From positions 186,001 through 250,000 of the forward strand of contig CM031555.1 in NCBI GenBank assembly GCA_018466975.1: 64,000 nt of DNA, written 5' to 3'. This DNA comes from Sparassis latifolia. Its lineage: Eukaryota > Basidiomycota > Agaricomycetes > Polyporales > Sparassidaceae. The position numbers and the translations under genes are program-made. The notes beneath the pieces were generated by a model. That model was not told where the DNA came from, made no database searches, and worked only from the letters and a program-made list of their open reading frames with translations. Positions 22,721 to 34,717 of this stretch are shown piece by piece (the first letter of the stretch is position 1; each line of letters begins with the position of its first letter).

Positions 22721-24916
22721 AATATCAGCATTTCAAACTTGGTGATTAATCCTTTGTAATGGGTCAGTTCTGATGACTGTTACTCATTATGAACTGCTTA
22801 CTACTTACTTAAGCAAGTTGCTTTTAATCCTTTACACTTATTATCTAGCTGTACTTACTCAGTCTCAGCTTACTCTGGCCATATATTGAGTCCACTGCAG
22901 CCCTGGTAAGCCTAAGGATCTAGACTCCTTACACCTGTTAACAAAGTTCAGAGTCTTAAACAAATTTGATCTCACTACCATCTGCAATAAATTGTCCTAT
23001 TCTATTATTTTCTCCTTACTTTCCCTACTCTCACCTTGACACTCATCTGATCTAGTCAAAATGCAGGTCTAACGTAAGACACCTGCTGAGGTGATCAAAG
23101 TAGAGAAATTAGAAAGAAACAGATTTAAATAGGGCAAATCTCCACAACTATCAAAACTCTTAAGTTCAGAATGCACTGCAACTCTTCCTTTCTTAGCTCT
23201 TGATCTGCTCAAAAAAGAATACTATGATGGCCTATATGCTTCTGTGATAAACCAGCTACTATAAACAGCACCAGATATTGGATGCATAGAATACTGTAAC
23301 TGGAGACTATAACAGCTATTGCAATACAAAGTGGCAGTTTCTACAACATTTCAAGAGGCTCAAGGCATAGTGGGCAATACAACCAAAATATAGAGTTGCA
23401 TGACCCCAGCTTTGTAAACTGCTCATCTGACTAAATAACACATATCATGATATTGAGAAGCTTTTCCTGTAGCAAACCAGCTATTGAGGAACAAGGTCGC
23501 TTGATAGAGATGAATGGAGCAATTGAAAAAGTGTGAGACTTGGAGCAGCAGTTTATTACTTTCAGATCTTTCAAAATGTAGTAGGCCACTTCAATCCCGC
23601 AGTAACTTCCCTTTGTTGGCATCCTCTTATCTTGCAATATATTTGTAACTCCCTTGCTAATTGCTTTCTTGCACATAATAAATGTCTCTATGATGGCATG
23701 TGTAATGCCATGTGTCATTGATTACTATGAATAACTACTATGATGTATAACATCTTTCTTAGAGAAATGTGTAAAAATCAATAAAGTTATACTGTGAGAA
23801 AAATATGAAGAAAAAAATGTAAAAGAACAAAGCATTTTTGCAAATTTTTCACTGAGAATAAGTTAGTCATCAAATATGGTAATTTTGATTTTGACTAGTC
23901 TCTGTTGCTAACTATATACAGCTATGGATGACAGTCAATCTATATCTAATATATAGTCTGCATCAAGTCACATTGATTTACAGGTCTCTTCTCTTACACC
24001 CAAAAAGGAAATGATAACTGCAGCTAAGCATGCGAATTTAAAAGCCAGAAGAACAATGACAGTCTGGGTGGCTGATATTTAACCTAAAAACTCAAAATAT
24101 ATCCTTCAGAATCCTTGTCTGTTATTTCAGGAATGTTCTCTGAAGGCACTGATAAGAAAAAGAGGTGTAGATGTCCATTTCACTACAAGACTGTGCAGCA
24201 TGGCCTATTCTCAGCCTTCCTTGCTACAAACTGTACTAGAAATATTTTTTATAGTAACTTAGGTCCTAAAAACACAGTATCATCCTAGCTACTTGTTCTT
24301 TCCTGCAGGAAGAGGAGAATGCATTGGACAATGCGACATGTACACACAGAATCACAGTTGCACATGATGTGGAAACTTCTGTAAGGTGGAAGCCTGCCAA
24401 AAATGTGCTAGTTGGCCAAGACTAGGTTTTGGCATGTCCTGTCCTGTCATGTTCAGTTGTCTGATATGGTAAGCAACTTATTTCCAAGGCAAAAAATCAT
24501 GAAAATGTTTTGTTCTTTTCTCACTTTTTTCTTGAGGTTTTTCCTCTGAAAATATATTATTGATTTCCTTATTTTCTTGTTCCAGGTTGTTTCATATGGA
24601 TAAAAGTGGTAATGCTTCCTGTGCTATAGACAATCCATGCATAATGTGCACTTCCAAATATTTATCTTGTTCCTTGCTTATGGTGAAAGTATGTTGATTA
24701 TATGTAAGACTTGTACACGATGGTAGTTTGAGAGCCAGAGTCACTTAGAGATACCGAGAGGTACCGAGATGTACATATGGCTGGCTTTAGCGTGCTGTGA
24801 AAAGTTCTATCCACTGTGGAGCTACGTTCCTACATCCCATCCCGAAAGCTCAAAACCCCAGACATGCCATTGTGACACACTAGTACAGACTAACAAATGT
24901 CCTCACTCGGGTGCCC
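22721..24916. other. AT-rich repeat-like DNA, no supported gene
   Basis: There are many short frames with stops. A Cys-rich piece on the plus strand near 24310-24420 (GECIGQCDMYTQ ... CQKCASWP, with an internal stop) may be the remains of a zinc-binding domain, but I cannot name the family. Base composition changes towards the right end. Confidence 0.35.
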
Positions 24917-25123
24917 AGGAAAATCCAACTTTTACTTAAAGGTGTTCTTATGTGACTTAAATGCACTTATGGGCCTTAAATAAGGTAAAAAAGTACGAAA
25001 AGTCCATAAGTCATATTTCCTTAGAGACTTAAAAGTCAACTTTTGGGAACTTATGGGCCTTAAATAAGGCAAAAAAGGACAAAAAGTCGGAATAAGTCCC
25101 GTAAGTAAAAGTTGGGTTTTCCT
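24917..25123. mobile_element. Small TIR element (MITE), 207 bp
   Basis: The left end AGGAAAATCCAACTTTTACT matches the reverse complement of the right end (AGGAAAACCCAACTTTTACT) at 19 of 20 positions, and the match continues two more bases. Inside, a block CTTATGGGCCTTAAATAAGG followed by an A-run occurs twice in direct orientation (about 24967 and 25050). I could not identify a clear target-site duplication, so the superfamily stays open. It sits at the boundary between the repeat-rich and gene-rich parts. Confidence 0.7.
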
Positions 25124-25658
25124 GATGTGGTACACGTCCGTATGTGTATTGCCGAGTGCACAAGCTCGTTAACCTTTGTTGTCCCTTCTCTTATGGTACA
25201 AATGCGACAGGCGTTCGAAATATAGAAGGCACAGGACTCGCACGTATTTCGAGCTCAAAAAGTAACAGTCTCCCACCTTTCGACCCTTCTCTTGCGCTAT
25301 CGCTTTTCGCTTTCGTCATAAATGAATTAAGTAGAGCTCCCGATCCGAGTTAAAGTCGGATGTCGAAACATTGCAGATTAGAGTGCGTCGGGAGCTCGTC
25401 GGCTATCGACCGGCGTCGCGATAATAGCATTGTTCCATCACAGGCGGACGTGAGCAAAGAAAAGGAAACTGAAGTAATATATCGAGGTAAGGAGCGTAAA
25501 CGCACAAAGGCAACCAGTAACAACAGACCAACATCCAGTGTAAGCAAAAGAGAGGTTCGACGGCAGAAACCACAGGGGTATCATAATTTTCACCCAGCCA
25601 CAACTCGTCCGAGCGAAGACAGAACAAGAACAGGATCACAACAGGACATCTGCGTCCT
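25124..25658. other. Intergenic, 3' side of the septin gene
   Basis: Short open frames on both strands overlap each other (25360-25662 plus, 25350-25547 minus) without recognisable motifs. Part of this should be septin 3' untranslated sequence. Confidence 0.5.
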
Positions 25659-26955
25659 CTAAGCAGCAGTAGCGGCAGGCCGGGGGTTGGTCTGCTCCTT
25701 GAGGGCCAGCAGCTGTTTTGAGCGGAAAGCCTCGTAGTGGATCTGGGCAGTCGTCTCGATGAGGTCCTGCAAATGTGTCCTATATTTCATAAGTTGATGA
25801 GCCTTCTGCTGCATTCCAATCAGCTCCGGTGCACAAACCTTGTAAGGAAGTTGCGGAGATACACAAATTCGCAGTGCTTCTCATCTTCAACATTGACAAC
25901 ACCCCAGCGGTTCTTGCGTCCCCGGACAGACTTGCCATCAATGATGACGTTTCGCTCTGAGCCGACGACAGCGAAGGGGATCATGTTCTGTTTACTAGTT
26001 GAACAATGCTCAGAACCGGTACGGAGAACTTGGACTTACCCTGATACTCTCATTCAGTTGGATTTCCTCTTCATCGTTCTCATCAGTGTCGAAGGGATAA
26101 AGACGAATGTTGTTGAAAATCAACTCGGCCCGAATCTGCAGACGACCGAGGCACGTTTAAGATATGTGAAATACACGAAACGTTAATCACCTTCTGCTTG
26201 AACGCCTCGCGCTCCTCCAGAGTCAAGCTGTCTGCCTTGGCGATGATGGGCACAACATTGACAACCTCGCTGAGCTTCTTCATGACGATGATATCGATGG
26301 CACGGAGGGAATGGCCAGTCGGATTGATGAAGAACACACAGCAATGGATGCGCGTGTCCTGAATATGGCGGTCACGCATGGCAGTGAGCTCCTTACGGAG
26401 GTAGGAGCTGTGCTGGTCTTTAATGTACTTCACGATGGGATCCCAGCTAGAAGGTAACCATTGGTTCATTGACACGTCAGACGAAGAGGCGGCGACGTAC
26501 CAATTCTCGTTGTTGACCTGGTCGCCATATCCGGGTGTGTCAACAATGTTAAGGCGTAGCCTCACACCGTTTTCCGTGATAACTGAGTAGAATGCATAGT
26601 CAGTACCAGAAGAAAATGCGTTTCTGAATACGAGCGATGTACCATGAGAGACTGGGTGAATCTCTGTCGTCTGTCTCACTGGCTCATCTGCCTCCAGGCG
26701 ACCCTTCGAGTCAATCAAGTGCGAAGCAAAGATTGTATTGATCAACGTCGACTTTCCAAGGCCGGTCTGACCTGTTCGGGCCATCAGCCCGTCAAATTTC
26801 ACGAGTCTACAGGGATGGAGACAACGCGACCCACCGACAACGATGACATTAAATTGAAAACCACGCTTCAAGAGCTTGTGCTCAATCTGCTGCGTGATGG
26901 TGTCGAAACCGACGTACGCGTTGGCGCGGATCTCTTCGGTCGCGACTGCAGCCAT
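25659..26955 (-). CDS. CDC10: Septin, CDC10 type
   Basis: Seven exons (26955-26835, 26771-26643, 26582-26501, 26446-26191, 26135-26040, 25987-25839, 25779-25659) give 317 residues with all junctions in frame and introns of 52-63 nt. The protein begins MAAVATEEIRANAYVGFDTI, then shows the P-loop GQTGLGKST, the switch DTPGYGD, the guanine-recognition AKAD, the septin-unique region near FAVVGSE ... RGRKNRWGVVNVE, and the C-terminal YLRNFLTRTHLQDLIETTAQ. The short N-terminus and the lack of a long C-terminal coiled coil are typical of CDC10. Septins assemble into GTP-binding filaments at the bud neck, septum or hyphal cortex and organise cytokinesis. The start ATG is the first in frame and matches the family N-terminus. 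Confidence 0.95.
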
Positions 26956-27672
26956 GATGAGGATGAAGGGTCAAACAGCTGAATGAAGTTGTGACTGGGC
27001 GAAGGCACAGCGAACTCTCCCAATTTTCCACGCAACACTCTGGTGCTTTTCCGCCACGCGGTTCTCGCACCATAATTTCAATGTCCGATGACAGCCCATT
27101 ACACTTTACTCTAGGCAACTCTCAATGAAAGTTGTAGTCGGCTTTTCTATCCAGGTGGCGTCGCCTTCTCACTCCATCATGATCATATGCATGCGTATTT
27201 CAAGTTCACGAGAGGTCCCGAGTCATGAAGGTTTCTGAAAGCACGATTTCTGATTTCCGTATGCCAGTGGGGACTGGCTCATGCCATCTGAAATTGCGCA
27301 GGGACTGACTGACCAGCTGATGGTCGATGATGGACCAGCTGTGGGACGTATCGCTCGGGGCATGCAACCTGTCGTTTACAGTAACAGACTTACCCAACGG
27401 TTACTTTGCTGCATCGCGCCATGAGCATATGAGTCAAATCGTCCGACCGCTATCCTAACAGACACAGATATCCTGAGGCACGAACATTGAAGCAGTATAT
27501 CGTGTTCACTTCCTTTTTGCGCACTTTTTGCACTTTCCTAACGCGCTATTCTTTTCACTGACATTATGATGTATCTTTGGAAGGTCGCGGACACATCTGT
27601 ACATGTACACGAAGTCCGTGCCGAGAGTCCAAGATACAAAGCAATCCTGTCGATTAAACAAACTTACGGTAA
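26956..27672. other. Intergenic, septin promoter side
   Basis: About 0.7 kb separates the septin start from the end of the phospholipase gene, both on the minus strand. No gene or repeat was recognised. Confidence 0.6.
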
Positions 27673-29768
27673 CTAACTCCAGCAATACCTCTCCAAGCAG
27701 CTAACGCACACCCCGCTCCGCTCCACCCCCGCGCGTGCGCGTGCGCGATCCACGATCCCACATGCGAGGCACGCTGGCCACTCCGGATCCTTCTCCGCCA
27801 CGCCGCCATGCTCGGTGGGTATCCCCTGTGTCGCGACGTCGAACACCTGCTGCAGCATCCCATCGATCTGCGCTGCGGAGTACGATAGCTGCTCCGTCGA
27901 GGTGTTCGTGAGCGCCGCCTGGCCGAGCGGCGCGCCGCCGTTCGCGAGGTAGATTACGAAGGGCTCTGCGGATGATGACGCGTTGCATCCGAAAAATGTG
28001 GGCTGCTTAGTTAGGTTATGTGAGAGGAAGGTGGACTGGAGAGGTGGAACGGGCGGGAAGGAGTAGGCGTTGGGGAAGAGCGCTACACGATCTTGTGTGG
28101 CCTGGAGCGATCGTTAGCGTCTTATTCGGTGAGATAGCATTTTAACAAGACATACGATGATCGAGCTGCCGTCGGAGAAGTTGTCCTCCGTATCCGAGGC
28201 CTGTGCAGCGATGATGAGAAACACAGAAGATCATGAAGAAGTAAGAAGCGTACTGCGTCGATCGCGAAGATGACCTCTACCCCACGCGCCTTGACGAGGA
28301 GCGGTTGGAAGGGAATCACCTCTCCATCTTCGCCGCCGTCACCAAGCATGAGCAATGTGGTATTAGTATCAGTGTACGTTTGCGGTGCGAGCCCATGGAA
28401 CGGATTTGGCAGCTGCGCGAGAGCAAGCTCTAGTCCTTGCTCCGGGATGATCTTCTCGAGGAGCTGGATGATCGGATATATGGAAGAGTTCTGTAAGCTA
28501 GATGTCTGAACACGGGAGACGATTATCAGTTCGCATGATGGTACGACTCAATGTAGCTGGGCACTCACGGAGGTATTGGCTGCATTGAACAGATTGGAAG
28601 AGACGCCCTGCACGAAAGATAACTGGTCAAAGCCAGTGGTGCATAGACTACCGTTTGAGGAGCCCAGGAACTTCGTAGGTGTGAACGCTCCTAGTACAGG
28701 ATCGAACGACCCCATTTCGTCTGTGGAAACAACATTCAGGGTGCGACGAAGAATCAACAGATAATCAGACTACACTCACAGACATTAAATTCGTAAATTG
28801 GATCCGTGAGGGGCACAGTATTACCAGGAACAATGTTTGATGTATTCTCTCTCTGAGCTATTGAATCTGCGGTGATGATGGGGAATGGTTGCACGTATGA
28901 TTGAAAAGACGGTCTAGAGCCTCTGTCAATTCGAGGGAGAAACACCTCTAACGCGAACTCACAAATTTGCGAGAGAAGACAAGGTGATACCTGCGCCGTG
29001 AGGAAGAGTGCTGTTTGCAAAGTTCTGCACGCTCGTCCCGTTTACGAAATGGCGTGAGAGAGCGCGCGCCCAGACGTCCGTGATCGTCACCGGAAATCCT
29101 TCGAGCGCCTTGCCCGAGGCCTCTTCGATCAGCTCGACAAGATAATCTTCCACAGAGGTGTTCGTGCTCGGCGTCAATAAGTCGAGTTGCACGTTCCACC
29201 CTCCAAAGGTCTGAGCGCTCGCGTTAGGTGCTCCAAAAATCAGCTTCGGGAGCGTCGGGAAGTTTGCCTGAACAAGAGAGCTGACAAGCCATCCACCACC
29301 CGAAAGACCTGAGAGGTAAGACGCGGCCTGAAGGAGACCACCCGTTCCCGCTCGTATCGACGTCACGTGGCGTGCATCCAGAGTGTTCAGAACGCCGGCG
29401 CCAAAAATGGCAGCTCTGTACCCACCGCCGCTGGTTGCAATTCCAAGCTTGGGGTAGTACTCGCTGCCATTCGCACCCTCGAGAATGGCGGAGACGTATC
29501 CAGGCAAAATAACTTCATCGTGCGTACTGATTTGCACAGATGCAAGATAAGTTCGCCATGCCTCGGGCAGGACCTTCAATGTTCTGTTAGAGATGTACGC
29601 AGACTCGCCGAAGCTTAGATTCTGTGCGGTTGTCCCAGCTTCACGAATTAGAGACGTTCCGGGAGGGCACAGCGAGAAGCTCGGGGCATATGCCTCGGCC
29701 GCTGCAGTCTGACCTGCGACCAGGTAGGGGGCTGCCCAGAGAACGGTGGACACGATTAGCAGCAGCAT
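27673..29768 (-). CDS. Secreted lysophospholipase / phospholipase B
   Basis: Six exons (29768-28991, 28920-28780, 28720-28569, 28505-28254, 28200-28156, 28101-27673) splice in frame to 598 residues. The N-terminus MLLLIVSTVLWAAPYLVAG is a signal peptide. The cPLA2/PLB catalytic features are present: SGGGYRAA (oxyanion-hole region), the nucleophile motif GLSGGGW, and DGGEDGEVIPFQPL, which carries the catalytic Asp. Many N-glycosylation sequons and a Cys-rich end (CLACGIVDRAR ... CVSCLERYCWS) are usual for the family. The enzyme removes acyl chains from phospholipids and lysophospholipids outside the cell or at the cell surface. No GPI-anchor tail is visible, so secretion is more likely. The first intron most likely uses an acceptor ending CAGAG to keep frame (HGAG followed by SRPSF). 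Confidence 0.92.
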
Positions 29769-32073
29769 AATGTGCAGAGCAGAGCCTAGAGAAGTGGGCT
29801 ACTATGGGCGCGCAGCTGGCCACGCGGGATATTTATGACATCTACATTCCGCTCATGTCCAGTCATCAACGCATCACACCGTATGACGACAGTCTTCTGG
29901 ATCCACGTGGATCGTGATCGACTCGGACATCGCTTACCGTAGACGGATGAGTCTGCAACGTCGCGCGGAAGTAATCCCACATTTGACAAGACATGCGACA
30001 GTAAGCACCACTCTGTCCATTGCGCGCAGGGACAGAGCTAAACTAGAGTGTTTGCGACGAAGTGCCTTCAGGATCGTCGAGGAACCAGTGGCGATCAGCG
30101 TGTGGACGGACCTCTGCATTCCGATTTTGACCAGCGCTCGCTGGCTGCACTCACAATAATAGAATATACGTGTGCCGGGCGGCTCGAACAACTGTGCAGG
30201 CACACGACCATGCGTTAGAGAAGACAGAGAAGGCCTGTGCCTGGAAGTATTATTAGAGAAATGATTAATTCCTCTGGCACGTCGGAAGTGAACGATGGCT
30301 CGAATCACACGATGTCAGTGTATGTACCATTTCTTTCAAGCTCATGATGGTTTGCGGCTTCCATGCGACATGGGTAATGAAACTTTGCACTCCAGCATCT
30401 CTTTCCATTGAAGGAGATATTGGAGCGTAAGGTATCCACCATGTGAACCGAATGTCGTGATCTGTAGAAAGTGCCTCTCAGAGAGATGTTTGGTCTAGCA
30501 TGAACAGCGTCCTTGGGAAATGCACCATGTCCGACAGAACAGACGCCGAAACATTAGCTAGCACGAGGAGTCGAATCGGAATCGGAAAGCACGTGAACAA
30601 GAAACGCTCCTGGCGTCGATGCCATGCCATGTCGACACCGCATCGAGAAGTTGCAAAATGACGTGACCACTCACCACACTACCCTCAGGCTAACCAATAA
30701 ATCTTGAGAGTGCAAGTGGTTGTGGATAAAGATCCTAAGTGATCACGATCGGGCGTTTCGTAGATCGCTTCCGTGATCATGATGGCAGCCACAACGAGAT
30801 ATTCAACCTAGTCGCGGGAGATCTCGTGAAGGTTTCACTCAACTTGCTCAAACAACGTGACGAAACTCCGCGGAACCGGCGCACTGCGTTCAAGGATCGC
30901 TTCACTGGCGTCCATATTTTTGATCCTATCTGCTGTGGCTTCCACTTGCTAGCCTGCGGGTACGCTGGGTGACACAGAGCGAAACATGGTGACGACGACG
31001 CTCTTGATATAACTTGCATATTCCTGACCCGAGCTGAGGCGTTGCGGCGGATCGCAACGTACTAGTCAGATCGCTGTAGTCAGTCATCAAACATGCGGAC
31101 GGAGGGATGCTTGCCACAGAGTCAGAGCACGGCAATCTAATCGTGCAAGGTGGGACAGCCGGAAGTAACGCATATCACCGCACTGCTGCAAAGGCATCGC
31201 ATCAACATAGCCGCTCCGACTACGGCCGGGGCATACCGCTACTTGGCCATGACGCTCTCAAATTTGGCGAGATACAACGTTGTTTGTTCCCAGTGCCCCT
31301 TCGTAAACACCCACGTGATTACGAATACCGCATATAATAACAGGAGCATATCGAATTTCGAAAGGCAAGGACAAAACATCAGCTGTCGCGAAAACATAGA
31401 ACTAGTGTCGAAACACACCACAATTCCAACCAGAAAGTAGAGCGCAGGATGAAGACGAGTTGTAACGTCCTAAAGTTAGTATCACATTATGGTAGAGACA
31501 TGCTAGGCAAAAACACTCGGGATGGCGCTACATGGGGAAAGAATGGTAGAGCAAGTATTCGAGAGATACAGGATTGCAACACATATAGGAAGTCGGCAGA
31601 CAATCTGCAAGTTTGTCAAAAATCAACGCCAGCCGCTCCAAATATAGACAGTGCCGGTATGCAGCATTGCACGACAATAGGAGTGGTACTGGCAGTCCCA
31701 AAAGATGTACTGACTGACCACAAGACTTGATTGTAAAACTGGCGGCGTCTAGTGCTCACTGATTAAGTTTGCTGGGGATGGGAGCCTCGTGACTAACAAG
31801 CATGATCAGAGTTCCGACGTAGACTCGTCGCTTGGAACGGTGGTCAGAATTCCGACCTTCACATAATATGAGCTTTCACGCTTGTTGGACGGTCATCAGA
31901 CCTCTTACCAGCGCCAGCTAGGACAGGGTCAGAAAGGAAGCTAGAACACCGCAACAAGTTGACAGAATGAACTTGTGCTCAGAGGACAGAACGCACCTCT
32001 TGCGGCCTATATGCCAGACAATGTGGGCCGCGATCGTCGAGCATATATCTGCAGCCTTCAACGTCATGTGGTA
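29769..32073. other. Gene-free stretch upstream of phospholipase B
   Basis: Only short overlapping frames occur on both strands. None has a domain, a consistent splice pattern or a credible start. Nothing else was recognised. Confidence 0.5.
29829..29836 (-). promoter_or_regulatory. Possible TATA box of the phospholipase B gene
   Basis: The minus-strand sequence ATAAATAT lies about 60 nt upstream of the ATG at 29768. The spacing suits a TATA-type promoter with a short leader; there is no other support. Confidence 0.35.
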
Positions 32074-33060
32074 CTAATCAGAAACCTGTGATAACTCGCG
32101 ATGTGTACACTTCGCCTCCGCGCAAGAACTCACCTGCCAGTCACGAAGTTGTTTGGGATCACAATTTAGTCCTAGTGCCGTCTGTTCCTCAGGCTGCTTT
32201 GGTGTAATCTCCGCAGTGTGGCATTGAGGGGCAGATGGGATTGTACCGCTGCTGTCTGAGAGTTTGTGTACGCATACGTACTTGCGCCATATACAACGTC
32301 GCAGAGCAGCACTTGGGCGAACCGGGGACTCACCTGCTGGACAATAATTTAGAATGTGTCGGTTGGTGCACCTTTGCATGGCACCGTACGTGGTCCGCCC
32401 CGTCCTGCCGGAACTGCAACCTTGTCCTGCAACGGCCAAAAATACATCTACGGTACAATCCTGTTTGTCCTGCTTCGAAATGCCAGGGTCTTCCGATAAA
32501 CCTCGGGCACAACCGATATGAAACCAAATCCACATTGAACAATCTGTCAAATTGTACAGCACCTCTGTGTATGGATGCAGTGCCTAGGCTCATGGTACGC
32601 ACCTCCAAAGATGTCCACGGGATCCGTCCGGTGCTCTTCGACTTCGACTTCCATGACATGATCGTTTATAGCCGCAGGCCCAGGAGACGCGGGCAGAGTT
32701 CCCCAAATCTGTGTCCGCCAGTCGCTGAAGCTCTGCAAGGTGTAGAGCTCTAGGAACGTCTCGCGCGCCCCGCTCTCGGACGCGCAACAAGAAACTTTCC
32801 TGGTGCACACAGTTCAGCACTAGTACGATTCGAGAAGACTCATCCGATGATCAGACTCACCAAATCAGAACTGCACCGAGACGCTCTCCCATATACGAGC
32901 CAGTTGCTCTAGTCTCCCAAAGGCATTTGTAGATACTCTGCTTCAACCTTCGTGACTCAGAATATCCGTATCTGAGTTGCTCACCCTATGTGACGGTTTC
33001 CTCTCAGGTGCTCAAGGAACGGTACCGAAGGCCGACGTTGCAACGAACGCCCCGTCGGGC
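32074..33060 (-). pseudogene. Possible relic of a zinc-finger (PHD-like) gene
   Basis: The minus strand has protein-like pieces joined by plausible splice signals: LWETRATGSYMGERLGAVLIW followed by gtgagt (near 32870), a longer frame around LQSFSDWRTQIWGTLP ending at a gtgcgt donor (near 32600), and DCSMWIWFHIGCARGLSEDPG (about 32545-32485). The last resembles the second half of a PHD finger (C..WFH..C). No single model with a start, a stop and correct phases could be built. A decayed or wrongly delimited BAH/PHD-type gene is one reading; chance open frames are the alternative. Confidence 0.25.
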
Positions 33061-34717
33061 GACTCTTTCGTGTGCATGCAGAACCCACGCTGCCGATCTC
33101 CGTCTGTACGACTCTCACCGTGCAGGTTCCTCGCCCCGTCTCCCGAGCCCTGACACCATCTGCAAGGCCTGTGATAAGTATATCAATCCGCATCTCCCAC
33201 AAACGCACGCACCGCACCCTGAATCACATAAAATCACGCGCCAACCTCGCACACGAGGCTCGCAACTACTCCGAACGAGAGAAATCGGGCGAGGCAAGGC
33301 AAGCTAGCGAGCGGGACGTGGTCTCGTCAAACTTCGGGTCCGTGAACACAGTTCGACGAGACTCGAGACTCGAATGATAAATTACACTGGCAGCTAATTA
33401 CTGACGACCCGTCGTGCGGACGGCGGACGTTAGTGCGAACTCGAAGGGAGCGGGTGATGGCCATATGCAAAGCATCAGAGGAACCTCGAGCACCGCTCTG
33501 GCACACGCGGTCCTCGACTTATCTCTCATCCTCCCTTCGGCGTTCTCGGGGAACCAATGTGGCTGTAGTGCATCGTCGCGCGTTGTACACACTACTGACC
33601 GCACGATGCACATTCAACGCCGACTCGGATTCGTCCAAATCTATCCACTCGAAAGGCCGCCAGGCGGCGGCGGAACTTGCTCGGAGACGAGGGCAGACAG
33701 TGCCACAAAACAAATAGCGCACAACAACTGTGTAAAAAGGACACTTTCACTTTTGGGTCGGGAGAGCTTGCTCTCCGAGCAAGAATACACATAAAAACAA
33801 TCTAGCGCTACAGCTACCTGGCGTGCCGAAATATAACAACACCCGTATATAAGCGTGGTCTACCTCCGTCAAAGAAAACGTCCGAGAACGACGAGCTCAG
33901 GATCAGCGTTAACCTGAGCCCGAGTAACAATAAAGTACTGTACCACAGGAACCACATAACAAAAGAGCCCGTCCGTCGTCCAGGCGATTACAGATGCCCG
34001 CGCCACCAGCGGAATTCCGATGAAGGAAAGAAAAGAAGCCCACATCTGCAGCATGCGAAGCGCAAAAAAAGCATCATCGCGCACCGCACACGGTGCTCTG
34101 CCAGGAACCCTAAGTTGCCGAATTGGTGCTGCTGCGTTGTGAACTTGGCAGATTGAGCAGGCAACTTCGAATTCCGTCTGCGAACTTTGCGAATGCATCG
34201 TGCGACTTTCGCGCATCACAGGTACCGGGGTTGGACTCCTGCCGGTGGGCAGGAGCTAAGATAACGAGCGGAGTACAGTACCTACGACAAGCGTGGGCGA
34301 CGTAGGTACGCGTAGCTACCGATACGGGACAGGCGGATGCGGGCGGTGCGGCAGCGGGGCTGAACGAGCGAGCGGGAGTTGGGGGGTGAGGGGAGGAGCC
34401 GGGTGGGCGGTGGTACAAGGTATAATCGGCAACGACGGACTACAGACAGACGTGGACAACACAAGAAAAGAACGAGCAAATAAAGACGAGCGCAGCGCCT
34501 GTGCGGGCAGGCAGGGGTTAAAATACAGACCGGAAGGTGGGTACCACGAGAGACAGGCGGGCCAAAGACAAAGAAAGAGGCGGAAGACGAGACGGAGACG
34601 GCGGGCCACGAATAGAATATGGTGGCAAGGAAGAGCGAGGGCGACGGAGCACGAACAGATTAGTTGACCTAGCGTAGAGGGGAATCTATAGCGAGAAACG
34701 GACGGGGCACACAACGA
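33061..34717. other. Gene-free stretch downstream of the bHLH gene
   Basis: A minus-strand frame at 33869-34219 encodes a hydrophobic stretch (WASFLSFIGIPLVARASVI ... DGLFCYVVPVVQYFIV) that could be membrane segments. It has no convincing start or splice context and no family I recognise. The bHLH 3' untranslated region should lie in the right part. Confidence 0.4.

Noticed and set aside
32235..32753. 172-codon plus-strand open frame
   Set aside because: It has no motif, and the opposite strand has the better, though weak, protein-like pieces.
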